Of a DNA stretch of 64,000 nt, positions 1 to 9,219 are shown piece by piece; the stretch's first letter is position 1, and each line of letters starts with the position of its first letter. The stretch comes from WTGU01 sp965242855 (GTDB taxonomy: Bacteria; Pseudomonadota; Alphaproteobacteria; UBA828): assembly GCA_965242855.1 (NCBI GenBank), contig OZ251509.1:1550001-1614000 (forward strand), read 5' to 3'. Position numbers and translations under genes: made by a program. The notes under the pieces are model-generated. The model saw only the letters and a program-made list of their open reading frames with translations, did not search any database and was not told the origin of the DNA.

Positions 1-790
1 CCACCGCGGCGTCCGAGGCCGTGCCCACGCCCGCGTCCACCAGCACGGGCACGGAGACCCGCTCGACGATGATGCGGATGCCCACCGGGTTCTGCACGCC
101 AAGGCCCGAACCGATGGGCGCCGCCAGCGGCATGATGGCGACGCAGCCCATGTCCTCCAGGCGCTTCGCCATGATCGGGTCGTCGTTGCAATAGACCATC
201 ACGTGGAAGCCGTCGCGGATCAGGATTTCCGCGGCCCGCACGGTCTCCGGCATGTCGGGGTAGAGCGTCTCCCGGTCGCCCAGGACCTCCAGCTTGACGA
301 GGGACCAGCCACCGGCCTCCCGCGCGAGGCGCAGGGTGCGCACGGCCTCTTCGCCCGTGAAACAGCCGGCGGTGTTGGGAAGGTAGGTGAAACGCTCGGG
401 ATCCACGTGGTCGACCAGCATCGGCGCCTTCGGATCGGTGACGTTCACCCGCCGCACGGCGACCGTGACGATCTCCGCGCCCGAGGCTTCCAGCGCCGCG
501 GCCGTCTGCGCGAAATCCCGGTATTTGCCGGTGCCGACGATCAGGCGGGAGCGGAAGCGCCGCCCGGCGACCTCCCAGCCGTCGTCGTCCGCGCCGCCGC
601 CGATGAAGTGGACGATCTCCAGCCGGTCGCCGGCGGCGATGGCGGTGCGTCCGTAGGCGCTGCGCGGGACCACCTCCAGGTTGCGCTCGACCGCGATTTT
701 CCGCGCGTCGAGCCCGAGCCCCTCGACGATGCTCTGCACCGACTGCGGCTCCTCGAATTCCCGCACTTCCCCGTTGATCTGCACCCGCAT
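1..790 (-). CDS. thiG: Fused sulfur carrier ThiS / thiazole synthase ThiG (3' end outside window)
   Basis: Makes the thiazole phosphate moiety of thiamine from deoxyxylulose phosphate, dehydroglycine and ThiS-bound sulfur, in the cytosol. Read on the minus strand from ATG at 790. Residues 1 to about 66 are a ThiS ubiquitin-like fold starting MRVQINGEV and ending in the Gly-Gly-Gly of HFIGGG. After a short acidic linker (ADDDG) ThiG follows without a stop. It shows FRSRLIVGTGKY, the Schiff-base lysine in SLVKLEVLGD, and IMPLAAPIGSG. The frame is open at base 1, so the last tens of codons are missing. The oddity is that the ThiS Gly-Gly tail, which normally must be a free C terminus, is internal. 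I looked for a TPP riboswitch upstream and saw no clear one. Confidence 0.93.
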   Translation of the reverse strand, partial: MRVQINGEVREFEEPQSVQSIVEGLGLDARKIAVERNLEVVPRSAYGRTAIAAGDRLEIVHFIGGGADDDGWEVAGRRFRSRLIVGTGKYRDFAQTAAALEASGAEIVTVAVRRVNVTDPKAPMLVDHVDPERFTYLPNTAGCFTGEEAVRTLRLAREAGGWSLVKLEVLGDRETLYPDMPETVRAAEILIRDGFHVMVYCNDDPIMAKRLEDMGCVAIMPLAAPIGSGLGVQNPVGIRIIVERVSVPVLVDAGVGTASDAAV

Positions 791-934
791 CGCCCCCCCA
801 ATATCGGCCCCTGCCCCGCCAATTTCAACTCCCGGCGCCTTTGGGGCGCGGCAATTGCCGTTGCGCGGGGCGATGCAGTGCGGCCATAGTCCGGGTGGGC
901 GGGTTCGCGCCGCCCGTCGCAGGGGAGCGCCGCG

Positions 935-1837
935 ATGTCTCCGGAGGACGTTCTCGCCGCCCCGCCCCGGGTCCTCACCGAAGCCCAGCGGGTGGCCTAT
1001 TTCGAGACCGGCTACCTCATGGTCGAACACCTGCTGCCGGACGACCTGCTGGAACGGCTGCGCGCCGTGACCGCCGCGTTCGTCGAGGAAAGCCGGGCGG
1101 TCGCCGGACCCGACCGGAAGTGGGACCTGGAAGACGGCCACTCCGCCGCTTCGCCCCGGCCCCGCCGCCTCACCGGGCCGGTCGAGCATCACCCCGCCTA
1201 TTGGCGGTTCGCTTCCGACTCCGTGATCGTCGATCTCGCCGCCGACCTGCTCGGCCCTGACGTGGTCTTTCACCACTCCAAGCTCAACTTCAAGTGGTCC
1301 GGCGGCGGCTCGGAGGTGAAGTGGCACCAGGACCTCCCGTTCTATCCGCATACGAACGACAACGTGCTGGCGATCGGCGCCTACCTGGAGGACGTCGACG
1401 ATTCGATGGGGCCGATGGCCGTCGTCCCGGGCTCCCACGAGGGCGCGCTGTTCAGCCTCTACGACGAAAGCGACGGCTGGACCGGCGCCATCGGCCCGGA
1501 CGACCTCGCGGGCGTGGCGCTGGAGAAGGCCGTCTGCCTGCCGGGGCCCGCCGGCTCCGTCACCGTGCACCACGGGCGCACGGTCCACGGCTCCCGGCCC
1601 AACGTCCATCCGACCCGGCCGCGCCCGCTCCTCATCAACGCCTACAGCGCGGCCGACGCGCTGCCGATCACGCCTCACCCCGTTCCCGGTTCGCGCAACG
1701 GGACGGTCGTCCGCGGCGCGACGGCGCGCTGGGCGCGGTTCGACCCCCGGCCGTGCCGGCTGCCGCCCGACTGGTCCGGCGGCTACACCTCGATCTTCGC
1801 CCTGCAACGGGGCGCGGAGGCCGCCGGGCGGGCGTGA
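935..1837 (+). CDS. Phytanoyl-CoA dioxygenase (PhyH) family protein
   Basis: A 300-residue non-haem Fe(II)/2-oxoglutarate oxygenase. The start ATG has AGGGGAG upstream. The iron facial triad is visible as HQD within KWHQDLPFYPH (near residue 132) and a distal His in VHHGRTVHGSRPN. The following Arg in RPRPLLINAYS fits 2-oxoglutarate binding. PhyH enzymes hydroxylate the alpha carbon of acyl-CoAs or small organic substrates, and the substrate cannot be read from the sequence. It is divergent to thiSG, with about 144 bases between the two starts, and lies tail to tail with trpEG. Length and motifs are normal for the family. Confidence 0.88.
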   Translation: MSPEDVLAAPPRVLTEAQRVAYFETGYLMVEHLLPDDLLERLRAVTAAFVEESRAVAGPDRKWDLEDGHSAASPRPRRLTGPVEHHPAYWRFASDSVIVDLAADLLGPDVVFHHSKLNFKWSGGGSEVKWHQDLPFYPHTNDNVLAIGAYLEDVDDSMGPMAVVPGSHEGALFSLYDESDGWTGAIGPDDLAGVALEKAVCLPGPAGSVTVHHGRTVHGSRPNVHPTRPRPLLINAYSAADALPITPHPVPGSRNGTVVRGATARWARFDPRPCRLPPDWSGGYTSIFALQRGAEAAGRA

Positions 1838-1895
1838 GCGAGACCGTCCTCGTCGTAAGGCGTCGCGGCGCTCGTCGAGAAGCGCGCGCCGCCGT

Positions 1896-4076
1896 TCACG
1901 GGGCGCCGACGGAGGAAACCGCGCCGCCGCCCGCCAGGGAGGCCATCGCGTTCTCGACCAGCCGCATCCCCACGTCGTCGTCGAGGGAGAGGATCGATTC
2001 CGGGTGGAACTGCACGGCCGCGATCGGCCGCTGCCGGTGCTCCAGCGCCATGACGACGCCGTCGTCCGTCTGCGCGGTCACCGCGAGGAGATCGGCGGGC
2101 AGGGCGTCCCGCACGGCGTGGAGCGAGTGGTAGCGCCCGACCCGGAAGCGCCGCGGCAACCCGTCGAACAGCGCCCCGCCCAGCACCGTCACCTCGGAAG
2201 GCTTGCCGTGGACGGGCGCGTCGAGCCGGTCGAGACGGCCGCCGAAATATTCGGCGATGGCCTGGAGCCCGAGACAGACGCCGAACAGCGGCACCCCGCG
2301 CGCGAGGAGTCGCTCCATGGTCAGGGCGGTGTCGAAATCGCCGGGACGGCCCGGCCCGGGCGACAGCACGGCCAGATCCGGCGCGTCGTCCTCGAGGGCC
2401 CGCCGCGCCGGCGCGGGGCGCAAGGTCTCGACCGCCGCCCCCGTCTGCCGCAGGTAGTTCGCGAGGGTGTGGACGAAGGAATCCTCGTGGTCGATCAGCA
2501 GCACGCGGCGCCCGTCGCCGGGCCGGGCCGGGCGAACGCCGCCATGCGCGGGCGACGGCTCCGCCCGCAGCGCCGCGAACAGCGCCGACGCCTTGAGGCG
2601 GCATTCGTCGTCCTCCGCCTGCGGGTCGCTGTCGTAGAGCAGCGTCGCGCCGGCGCGGATTTCGGCGATCCCCTCCTTCATGCGGACGGTCCGCAGGGTG
2701 AGCCCGGTGTTCATCCCGCCGTCGAAGCCGACACGGCCGATGGCGCCGCCGTACCAGCGGCGCGCCGAGCGCTCGTTCTCCTCGATGAAACGGATCGCCC
2801 ATTGCTTCGGCGCGCCCGTCACCGTCACCGCCCAGGCGTGGCTCAGGAAGGCGTCGAGCGCGTCGAACTCGGGCCGCAGGATGCCCTCCACGTGGTCCAC
2901 CGTGTGGATCAGCCGCGAATAGAGCTCCACCTGGCGGCGCCCGATCACCCGCACCGAGCCCGGCTCGCAGATGCGCGACTTGTCGTTGCGGTCGACGTCG
3001 GTGCACATCGTGAGCTCGGCCTCGTCCTTGGCCGAATTGATGAGCTTCGCGATCTGGGCGGCGTCGCCCAGGGCGTCCTTGCCGCGGGCGATGGTGCCGG
3101 AGATCGGGCAGGTTTCGACCCGCCGGCCCTCGACCCGGACGTACATCTCCGGCGAAGCGGCGACCAGGAACTCGCCGCTTCCCAGGTTCATCAGCGCACA
3201 ATAGGGTGCCGGGTTGCGGGCGCGCAGGCGCTCGAACACCGCGGACGGCGGGTCCGCGCAGGATTCGGAGAAGAGCTGGCTCAGCACCACCTCGAACAGG
3301 TCGCCCCGGCGAAACGCCTCCTTGGCGCGCTTGACCGCGCGCGGATAGGCACCCGGCCGATGGTCGTTGCCGCCCGACGCGCCGCGGGAGAGCCCGCTCT
3401 TGTAAGGGTCCGGCGCGGCGGCGCGGGCGATGCCCCGCGTGTCCCCGGCGGCGCAGACGAAATCGTAGCGATGGCGCACCGCCCGCCCCGCCATGTGGTC
3501 GACGACCAGGATCTCGTCGGGCAGGAAGAGCACCAGGTCGCGCTGGTCGGGCGCGCGCGGGAGGGAACGTTCGATCGGCTCGAACTGGTGCGCGAGGTCG
3601 TAGCCGAAGGCGCCGTAAAGCCCGAGATGCTGATCCCGGTCGCTCCTGAACAGGTCGATGACGGCGCGCAGCAGGCTGAAGATCGAGGGCTGCCTGCTGC
3701 GCCGCTCCTCGGGCACGGTTTCCGCCGGCGCGCGAACCGTGCCGGCGATGCCCGCCGGGTCCGCCTCCAGGCGCTCGACCGCGTCCAGCGGCGCGAGGGC
3801 GGCGCGGATGGGCTCCAGCAGGACCCGCCCCCTTTCGCCCAACGCCGCGATTGAGAAATCACGCCCCCGGCAGGCGATGGCGAGCGGCGGCGCGGCGAAC
3901 CCCAGATCCCAGCGCGTGTAGCGGCCGGGAAACTCGAAGCAGGACGACATGAGCACGCCCGGATAGCGGTCGAGCCGCTCCACGAGCGCCTTGGCGGGGG
4001 CGGCGTCCTCCTCTTCCGCGTGGTCCCGCCGATGCACGACGATGCCGCCCCGGGTTTCGTAGCGCTGGTCGGTCAC
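1896..4076 (-). CDS. trpEG: Anthranilate synthase, fused components I and II (TrpE-TrpG)
   Basis: Converts chorismate and glutamine to anthranilate, the first step of tryptophan synthesis. This 726-residue protein starts at GTG 4076. Residues about 1-510 are the TrpE chorismate-binding part (CPISGTIARGKDA, FIEENERSARRWYGGAIG). Residues about 525-715 are a class I glutamine amidotransferase with nucleophile Cys in FGVCLGLQAIAEYFGG and the catalytic His-Glu in VQFHPESILS. The single-chain E-G form and the N-terminal segment PGRYTRWDLG match the alphaproteobacterial version. No other trp gene is adjacent. I saw no obvious trp leader peptide in the short region upstream. PhzE/PabB-type relatives are less likely given the N-terminal sequence. 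Confidence 0.93.
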   Translation of the reverse strand: MTDQRYETRGGIVVHRRDHAEEEDAAPAKALVERLDRYPGVLMSSCFEFPGRYTRWDLGFAAPPLAIACRGRDFSIAALGERGRVLLEPIRAALAPLDAVERLEADPAGIAGTVRAPAETVPEERRSRQPSIFSLLRAVIDLFRSDRDQHLGLYGAFGYDLAHQFEPIERSLPRAPDQRDLVLFLPDEILVVDHMAGRAVRHRYDFVCAAGDTRGIARAAAPDPYKSGLSRGASGGNDHRPGAYPRAVKRAKEAFRRGDLFEVVLSQLFSESCADPPSAVFERLRARNPAPYCALMNLGSGEFLVAASPEMYVRVEGRRVETCPISGTIARGKDALGDAAQIAKLINSAKDEAELTMCTDVDRNDKSRICEPGSVRVIGRRQVELYSRLIHTVDHVEGILRPEFDALDAFLSHAWAVTVTGAPKQWAIRFIEENERSARRWYGGAIGRVGFDGGMNTGLTLRTVRMKEGIAEIRAGATLLYDSDPQAEDDECRLKASALFAALRAEPSPAHGGVRPARPGDGRRVLLIDHEDSFVHTLANYLRQTGAAVETLRPAPARRALEDDAPDLAVLSPGPGRPGDFDTALTMERLLARGVPLFGVCLGLQAIAEYFGGRLDRLDAPVHGKPSEVTVLGGALFDGLPRRFRVGRYHSLHAVRDALPADLLAVTAQTDDGVVMALEHRQRPIAAVQFHPESILSLDDDVGMRLVENAMASLAGGGAVSSVGAP

Positions 4077-4201
4077 GGCGCACCTGCCCCTTTCCGGAAC
4101 GCCACCGCCGCCTCCCGCGGCCCTCGCCGACGGCGCACGCTAAACCACGCCCCGACCCCCATCAACCCCGCCGCAGGCCCGAAGTCCCGCGCGCCGCGGG
4201 G

Positions 4202-5947
4202 TCAAGCGGGGGCGCGGAGGCGGCGGGTGGCGGCGCGATCGACGTCGCCGTGCGCGTCGAGGGCGACGCGGTAGACGTCGCGGGCCGCGCTCGGCGAGAC
4301 CCAGCGCTCCCGCACGTCGTGGGCGACGCGCTCCGGATCGCGGGCGGCGGGCGCGCCGTAACCGCCGCCGCCGGCGGAGACCGAGACCACCGTCTCGCCC
4401 GGCTCCAGCGCGACCTGCGCGCAGGCCGCGAGTTCCTCCAGCGCCCCGTTGCGTCCGCGGCGGTATTGGCGGGCGCAGGCCCCGGGGCCGCCGCCACGCG
4501 CGCCGTGCGCCGGGTTGACCGCGCCGTTGCTGACATAGCCCACCTCGAGGCGGCAGCCGTCCACCGGCCCGAATTCCACATGGGCCCCCGCGCCGCCGCG
4601 CTGGCGCCCGGCGCCCCCGCTGTCGGCGATGAAGTGGCGCCCTTTCACGACGATCGGGAACGCCATCTCGTCCAACTCGATCGAATCCTGGTGGCAAAGC
4701 CCGGCATTGCCGACATGAGCGATGGAGACCCATGCGTCCGTCCGGGGCGCCGCCGCGCCGGCGCCGAAGCCCAGGAAGACCTGATTCACGAACGCCGCGC
4801 CGCTCCTCGGATCGACGCCCGAGATCACGCCGCAACTCGGCGGGATGACGCCGCCGACCTCGGCCATGCCGTGGCCGTCCCCGAGCTCGGCGATGGCCCG
4901 CTGCACGCCGTTTGCGATGTGGTCGGCGACGTTGGTGGTCGCGACCGAGCAGGAGGTCGGGTGGTCGGGAATGCCGACGACGCAGCCCCGCCGCAGGCGC
5001 ACGCCGATGCGGCGAAAAGACCCCGCATTGGGCGGCACGGCATGGTGGAGCGCGTTGAAGATGCCGACCATCGCCGAGGTGCGCGCGCAGGCTTCGCTCA
5101 TGTTGAGGCCGCAGGGGAGCGAATCGACGTTGTCCCGCAGGTCGACCTCGATCCGCGCGGCGGCCGGATCGACGGCCACGGAAACGTTCACGGTCACGCC
5201 GTCCGGCGCCCCCGGGACCGGATCGTGGGCGCTGGAAACGGCGATGCGCCCGGAGGGCAGCGCCGACAACGCATCGATCATCCGCCGCTCGCTGTAATCG
5301 AACCAGCGGGTGGAGAAGCGCTCCAGGGTCTCCCAGCCGACCTCCGCGCCCAGGGCGAGCAGCGCCCGCTCGCCGACCCGGGCGGCGCCCAGCGCGGCGA
5401 GGAAGTCGCCCCACCATTGCTCCGGAACGCGGATGCGCATCCGGCAGATGCGGACGATATCGTCGATCGTCTCGTAACCGCGCTGGACCTGGACCGCCGG
5501 GAAGATCAGCGCCCCCTCCTCGTACACGTCGCGGGCGGCGCCGTGGTAGGTCGTCGGGATGGCGTTGCCGCAATCGGCCTGATGCGCCTTGGCGACGACG
5601 GTGAAGCGATGCCGGCCGTCTTCGTCGATCACCGGCACCAGGATGGTGTGGTCGGCCGGGTGCGAGCAGCCGTGATAGGGCGAGTTGTGCAGGAAGGCGT
5701 CGCCGCGCCGGAGCGCGGGGTGGAATGCCTTCATCGCCGTCGCCATCAGGTCGGGCCCGCTCAGGACGTGGATCGGCAGGCTCTCGGCGGTCGAGAGAAG
5801 CGCGCAATCGGCGGTGACGATGCAGCAGGAGAAGTCGCGCGCCGTGTTGAGGACGCCGGAGCGCCCGGTGCGGAAGAGCGTGTTGGCCATCTTCCGGCAA
5901 ATGGCCTCGAACCGCTTGTGGAGAATGGCGAGCTGGACGCCGTCCAT
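4202..5947 (-). CDS. hyuB: Hydantoinase B / N-methylhydantoinase B family protein
   Basis: A 581-residue HyuB-family protein. HyuB normally pairs with HyuA to hydrolyse 5-oxoproline, N-methylhydantoin or related cyclic imides in an ATP-dependent reaction. The start at MDGVQLAILHKRF is set by GGAGGAGGAT just upstream; a longer frame to 6019 lacks such a site. Family signatures seen are SCCIVTADCALLST, GDAFLHNSPYHGCSHPADHT and the Gly-rich C-terminal GGGGYGAPAARDPE. It lies 106 bases downstream of the liv operon on the same strand and may be co-transcribed with it. No HyuA is present in the window, so its partner must be elsewhere or it acts in a different complex. Confidence 0.9.
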   Translation of the reverse strand: MDGVQLAILHKRFEAICRKMANTLFRTGRSGVLNTARDFSCCIVTADCALLSTAESLPIHVLSGPDLMATAMKAFHPALRRGDAFLHNSPYHGCSHPADHTILVPVIDEDGRHRFTVVAKAHQADCGNAIPTTYHGAARDVYEEGALIFPAVQVQRGYETIDDIVRICRMRIRVPEQWWGDFLAALGAARVGERALLALGAEVGWETLERFSTRWFDYSERRMIDALSALPSGRIAVSSAHDPVPGAPDGVTVNVSVAVDPAAARIEVDLRDNVDSLPCGLNMSEACARTSAMVGIFNALHHAVPPNAGSFRRIGVRLRRGCVVGIPDHPTSCSVATTNVADHIANGVQRAIAELGDGHGMAEVGGVIPPSCGVISGVDPRSGAAFVNQVFLGFGAGAAAPRTDAWVSIAHVGNAGLCHQDSIELDEMAFPIVVKGRHFIADSGGAGRQRGGAGAHVEFGPVDGCRLEVGYVSNGAVNPAHGARGGGPGACARQYRRGRNGALEELAACAQVALEPGETVVSVSAGGGGYGAPAARDPERVAHDVRERWVSPSAARDVYRVALDAHGDVDRAATRRLRAPA

Positions 5948-6053
5948 CCGATCCTCCTCCCCGTCCGCCCGGCGCACCCTACGGCCCGGCCCGGCGCGAG
6001 TCCACGGCCGGCGCCGCATGGCGATGCGCCGGCCCGGGCATGCGCGGTCCGGC

Positions 6054-7262
6054 TCACCAGAGCCGTTCGCTCGCCAGGCGCGCGCCCTCCGTGAGCATCT
6101 CCATCTTCTTCCAGGCCACGTCGGCGGGCACCATCACCCATCCGGCGAAGGTCGAGAAACCGCAGTCGCAACCGGCGATCACCCGCTCCCGGTCCCCGAT
6201 CGCCTCGACGAATTGGCAGAGCCGGTCGGCTACGACCTGCGGGTGTTCGAGGTAGTTGGTGGTCACGTCGACCACGCCCGGGATCAGCGCCATGTGATCC
6301 GGCAGCCTGTGCGTCTTGAACTCCCGCCACTCGTGCTGGTGGCGCGGGTTGGCGCAGGCGATGCTGAGCGCGCCGACCCGGGCTTCATAGACGATCGGCA
6401 GGAGCGGCGCGAGCGCGACGTCGTCGATATGGGGGCCATCCCAGTTGCCCCAGCAGACGTGGAGCCGGACCTTCTCCGGCGGAATGTCCGCGAGCGCCAT
6501 GTTGAGCGCCTCGACATGGAGCGCCGCACGTTCGAGGAAGGCCTCGAGCGGCTTGTCCACGAACATGATCTGGCGCTCGAGCGCCAGGTCGGGCGCGTCG
6601 ATCTGAAGGACGTGCCCCTGCGCGACGATGTACTCGTATTCCTTCTTCAGTTCGGCCGCGAGGGCGAACAGGTAGTCGCGATCGCTTCCGTAGGCCGGAT
6701 TGTCCGCGGCGCGAAGCAGAGTCGTCGAGACGATGCCGGGAGCGGCTGCGGTGACGAAGGTCTCGGCGAAGCGGTCCGCCGCCCCGCTTGCGGCGAGCCC
6801 ATCGGCGAAGAGCGCCATCTCCTCCTTCACGGCGGCGAGGGAGTCGTCGTAGCGGACCGCCGCCAGCGCCTCCGGCATCTCGTAGAGTGAGGCGGTTTCG
6901 GAGACATCGCCGTCCGCGCTGCCGGCGCCGCGGAGCGCTGCCATCTTGAGCGCGGCGTAACCCGGGAACCTGGCGAAGTCCGTCACCGTGCCGCGCTGGG
7001 CGACTCCGCCGAAACCGCTCATCCGGTCCTTGACGTAGAAGGAGAAGCCGATGCGCGGCAATTCGCCGTCACCCGCCACGTCGATGCCGGACTCCGCCTG
7101 GCGGCGGAGAATCTCGACCATGTCGGCCGCGACCTTCTCGCGAAAGACCGCGCGTTCGATCGAACCGCCCTTTTCCATGACGAGCAGCATCTTCAGAAGC
7201 GCGTCGCTCCGCGGCAGGCTTCCGACATGGGTGGTGAGAATCCGCGATTCGCTCAGTTTCAT
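6054..7262 (-). CDS. MetE C-terminal-domain-like methyltransferase (cobalamin-independent methionine synthase family)
   Basis: A 402-residue protein equivalent to only the C-terminal catalytic half of MetE. The zinc-thiol ligands of the family are visible: His and Cys in RLHVCWGNWD, Glu in NYLEHPQ and Cys in AGCDCGF. The N terminus starts TTHVGSLPRSDAL, typical of the short, stand-alone group. These use zinc to activate a thiol acceptor, but donor and acceptor vary (homocysteine methylation, coenzyme M or corrinoid transfer). The ATG overlaps the livM stop as ATGA, so it is the last gene of the Liv-type transport operon. That suggests a role in catabolism of the imported compound rather than housekeeping methionine synthesis. 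The link is inference. Confidence 0.85.
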   Translation of the reverse strand: MKLSESRILTTHVGSLPRSDALLKMLLVMEKGGSIERAVFREKVAADMVEILRRQAESGIDVAGDGELPRIGFSFYVKDRMSGFGGVAQRGTVTDFARFPGYAALKMAALRGAGSADGDVSETASLYEMPEALAAVRYDDSLAAVKEEMALFADGLAASGAADRFAETFVTAAAPGIVSTTLLRAADNPAYGSDRDYLFALAAELKKEYEYIVAQGHVLQIDAPDLALERQIMFVDKPLEAFLERAALHVEALNMALADIPPEKVRLHVCWGNWDGPHIDDVALAPLLPIVYEARVGALSIACANPRHQHEWREFKTHRLPDHMALIPGVVDVTTNYLEHPQVVADRLCQFVEAIGDRERVIAGCDCGFSTFAGWVMVPADVAWKKMEMLTEGARLASERLW

Positions 7263-8338
7263 CGATTTCCCTCCGAAGTTGGGCAGGGCCGGGCGCGGAA
7301 GGCGCGGCCGAGGAAGGTTGGGAAAGGCAGCTCCTGTCCGCCGGTGAGGCCGGCAGGCCGGAAGATCAGAATCAGCATCATGGCGCCGGCGAGGCCGAGC
7401 TCGCGCAGGCCCGCGGGCGCGGCGAGCGTAACGGCGCCCACCTCGAAACCGTTCTCGAGCTGGCGCAGGAGCTCGGCGATCGCCGAGACCACGACGGTGC
7501 CTACGACGGCGCCGGCGAGGCTGCCCGTGCCGCCGATCACCAGCATCGCGATCGTGATGAAGGTGATGCCGATGTAGAACTGGGTCACGTTGACCATCCC
7601 GAGGAAGTGGCCCTGGAGCACGCCGCCGAGGGCGACCAGCATGGCGCTGACCACGAAGGCGGCGAGCCGCGCGCGCAGCACGTCGACGCCGATCGCGCGG
7701 GCGGCCGCCTCGTCCTCCCGCGATGCGCGCAGCGCGAGGCCCAGCTTCGACGTCTGGAAGACGTAAGCCACCAGCATGACGAAGAGCGCCGCGGCCAGGG
7801 CCACCCAGATATCGACATAGACCGGCAGGCCGTTGAACGAACTGGTGCCGCCCGTCATCTCCTCCCAGCCGGCGTGAACGACGAAGACGATGGTGAGCCA
7901 GGAGAAGGTGCCGATCGCGGCGGCGATGCCGGAGAGCCGCATCAGGGGAATGCCGATCAGGAAGGCGAAGGCGCCGGCCCAGCCCATCGCCGCGAGCGCG
8001 GCCAGCCCGGGATGGAACTCGGCCTGGCCGAGGAACGCCGGCAGCTCGTCCATCAGGATCTTCTTGTAGCGCACCGGCACGTCGAGCCATGCGGCGCCGA
8101 AACCGCCCAGCATCATGAAGGAGGCGTGGCCGAAGGAGAGCACGCCCGAGTTGCCGACGAAGACGTAGAGTCCCACCACCATCACGAGCTTGATCAACGC
8201 ATCGGTGGCGACCCGCTGGAGCACGACCGGGCCCAGGGAGCAGAGCGCCGCCAGCACGACGAGGATCAGGCAGAGCGAGAGCAACGGCCAGACGCCGCGC
8301 GCCGCCTCCTCCACGCTCGGCCGGCCGGTGCGCGTCAT
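7259..8338 (-). CDS. livM: Branched-chain amino acid-type ABC transporter permease LivM
   Basis: A 359-residue inner-membrane permease with multiple hydrophobic spans. Typical LivM segments are YVFVGNSGVLSFGHASFMMLGG near residue 60 (read in pieces), ASREDEAAARAIGVDV, and GGTGSLAGAVVGT near the C terminus. It forms the translocation channel with LivH. Its ATG overlaps the livH stop (ATGA) and its own stop overlaps the MetE-like start (ATGA), so translation is coupled through the operon. The family carries branched-chain amino acids, amides, urea or aromatic acids; the substrate is not deducible here. Confidence 0.92.
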   Translation of the reverse strand: MTRTGRPSVEEAARGVWPLLSLCLILVVLAALCSLGPVVLQRVATDALIKLVMVVGLYVFVGNSGVLSFGHASFMMLGGFGAAWLDVPVRYKKILMDELPAFLGQAEFHPGLAALAAMGWAGAFAFLIGIPLMRLSGIAAAIGTFSWLTIVFVVHAGWEEMTGGTSSFNGLPVYVDIWVALAAALFVMLVAYVFQTSKLGLALRASREDEAAARAIGVDVLRARLAAFVVSAMLVALGGVLQGHFLGMVNVTQFYIGITFITIAMLVIGGTGSLAGAVVGTVVVSAIAELLRQLENGFEVGAVTLAAPAGLRELGLAGAMMLILIFRPAGLTGGQELPFPTFLGRAFRARPCPTSEGNR

Positions 8339-9219
8339 ACCCGCTCCCGCGCTTCCGCGCCGCGGAAGAGGCCCTGCGGGCGCGCGAGCAGCACGAGGAT
8401 CACCGCCGAGAAGACGAAGGCCTCGCGATAAGGGCGGAGCTCGAGGGGCAGGCCGAACTGGAGGAGCACGCTGACGACGCCGACGAAGTAGCCGCCCAGC
8501 ACCGCGCCGACCAGGCTCCCCACGCCGCCGACGATGGTCGAGACGAAGCCGATCAGCGCGAGCTGCACCCCCATGTTGGGCGAGAGCGTGCCGCCCTGCA
8601 CCGTGGTGAAGACCGCCGCGACGCCTGCCAGCACGCCGCTCAGCGCGAAGGCGACCGCGATGACCCGGTCGGCGCGGACGCCGAGCAGGCGGGCCATGCG
8701 GAAATCGAGCGCCGCCGCGCGCATCTGCACGCCGAAGCGCGAGCGCTTCAGGAACAACGCGAGGCCCGCGAGCAGAGCGACCGTCACCCCGACGATCGCG
8801 ACGTTCAGCTTCGGGATGCGAACCGCGCCGACGACGAAAGGCTCGGCCAAGCCGGCGAGGAACTCGAAGCCCTTGGGCCGGGCACCGTAGATCATCACGA
8901 AGAGATATTGCAGGAAGTAGCTCACGGCGAAGCTGGTCACCAGCATCGTGGTCGGCCCCGCGTTGCGCACGGGCCGGAAGGCGATCCGCTCCGAGAGGAG
9001 CGAGAGCGCCACGACCGCCGCCATCGAGACGAGGATGGCGAGCGGCTCGTATTGCGCGACGACCGCCATCAGCATGTACGCGCCGATCATGACGAACTCG
9101 CCATGGGCGAAGTTGATCAGGCGCATGATGCCGAAGATAAGCCCGATACCGAGCGCCGTGAGCGCGTAGAGGGAACCCACGCTCAAGGCGTCGACGACGA
9201 CCTGTATGGCGGCGGTCAC
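8335..9219 (-). CDS. livH: Branched-chain amino acid-type ABC transporter permease LivH
   Basis: A 294-residue inner-membrane permease, GTG start, overlapping the livF stop by GTGA. Family landmarks include ALGIGLIFGIMRLINFAHGE near residue 25, the EAA-type loop MRAAALDFRMARLLGV, and FVSTIVGGVGSLVGAVLGG. It is the partner of LivM in the membrane pore. The C-terminal VLLARPQGLFRG is the usual LivH ending. Spacing and order (J-G-F-H-M) are those of a complete Liv/HAAT uptake system. Confidence 0.93.
   Translation of the reverse strand: MTAAIQVVVDALSVGSLYALTALGIGLIFGIMRLINFAHGEFVMIGAYMLMAVVAQYEPLAILVSMAAVVALSLLSERIAFRPVRNAGPTTMLVTSFAVSYFLQYLFVMIYGARPKGFEFLAGLAEPFVVGAVRIPKLNVAIVGVTVALLAGLALFLKRSRFGVQMRAAALDFRMARLLGVRADRVIAVAFALSGVLAGVAAVFTTVQGGTLSPNMGVQLALIGFVSTIVGGVGSLVGAVLGGYFVGVVSVLLQFGLPLELRPYREAFVFSAVILVLLARPQGLFRGAEARERV

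Noticed and set aside
791..934. TPP riboswitch before thiSG
   Set aside because: I looked for the conserved CTGAGA and related elements on the minus strand and did not find them in the 144 bases available.
2004..3854. A 616-codon plus-strand frame
   Set aside because: Antisense to trpEG; composition only reflects high GC at codon third positions.
4077..4201. trp leader peptide with Trp codons before trpEG
   Set aside because: No short frame with clustered TGG codons and no strong terminator/antiterminator pair is visible.
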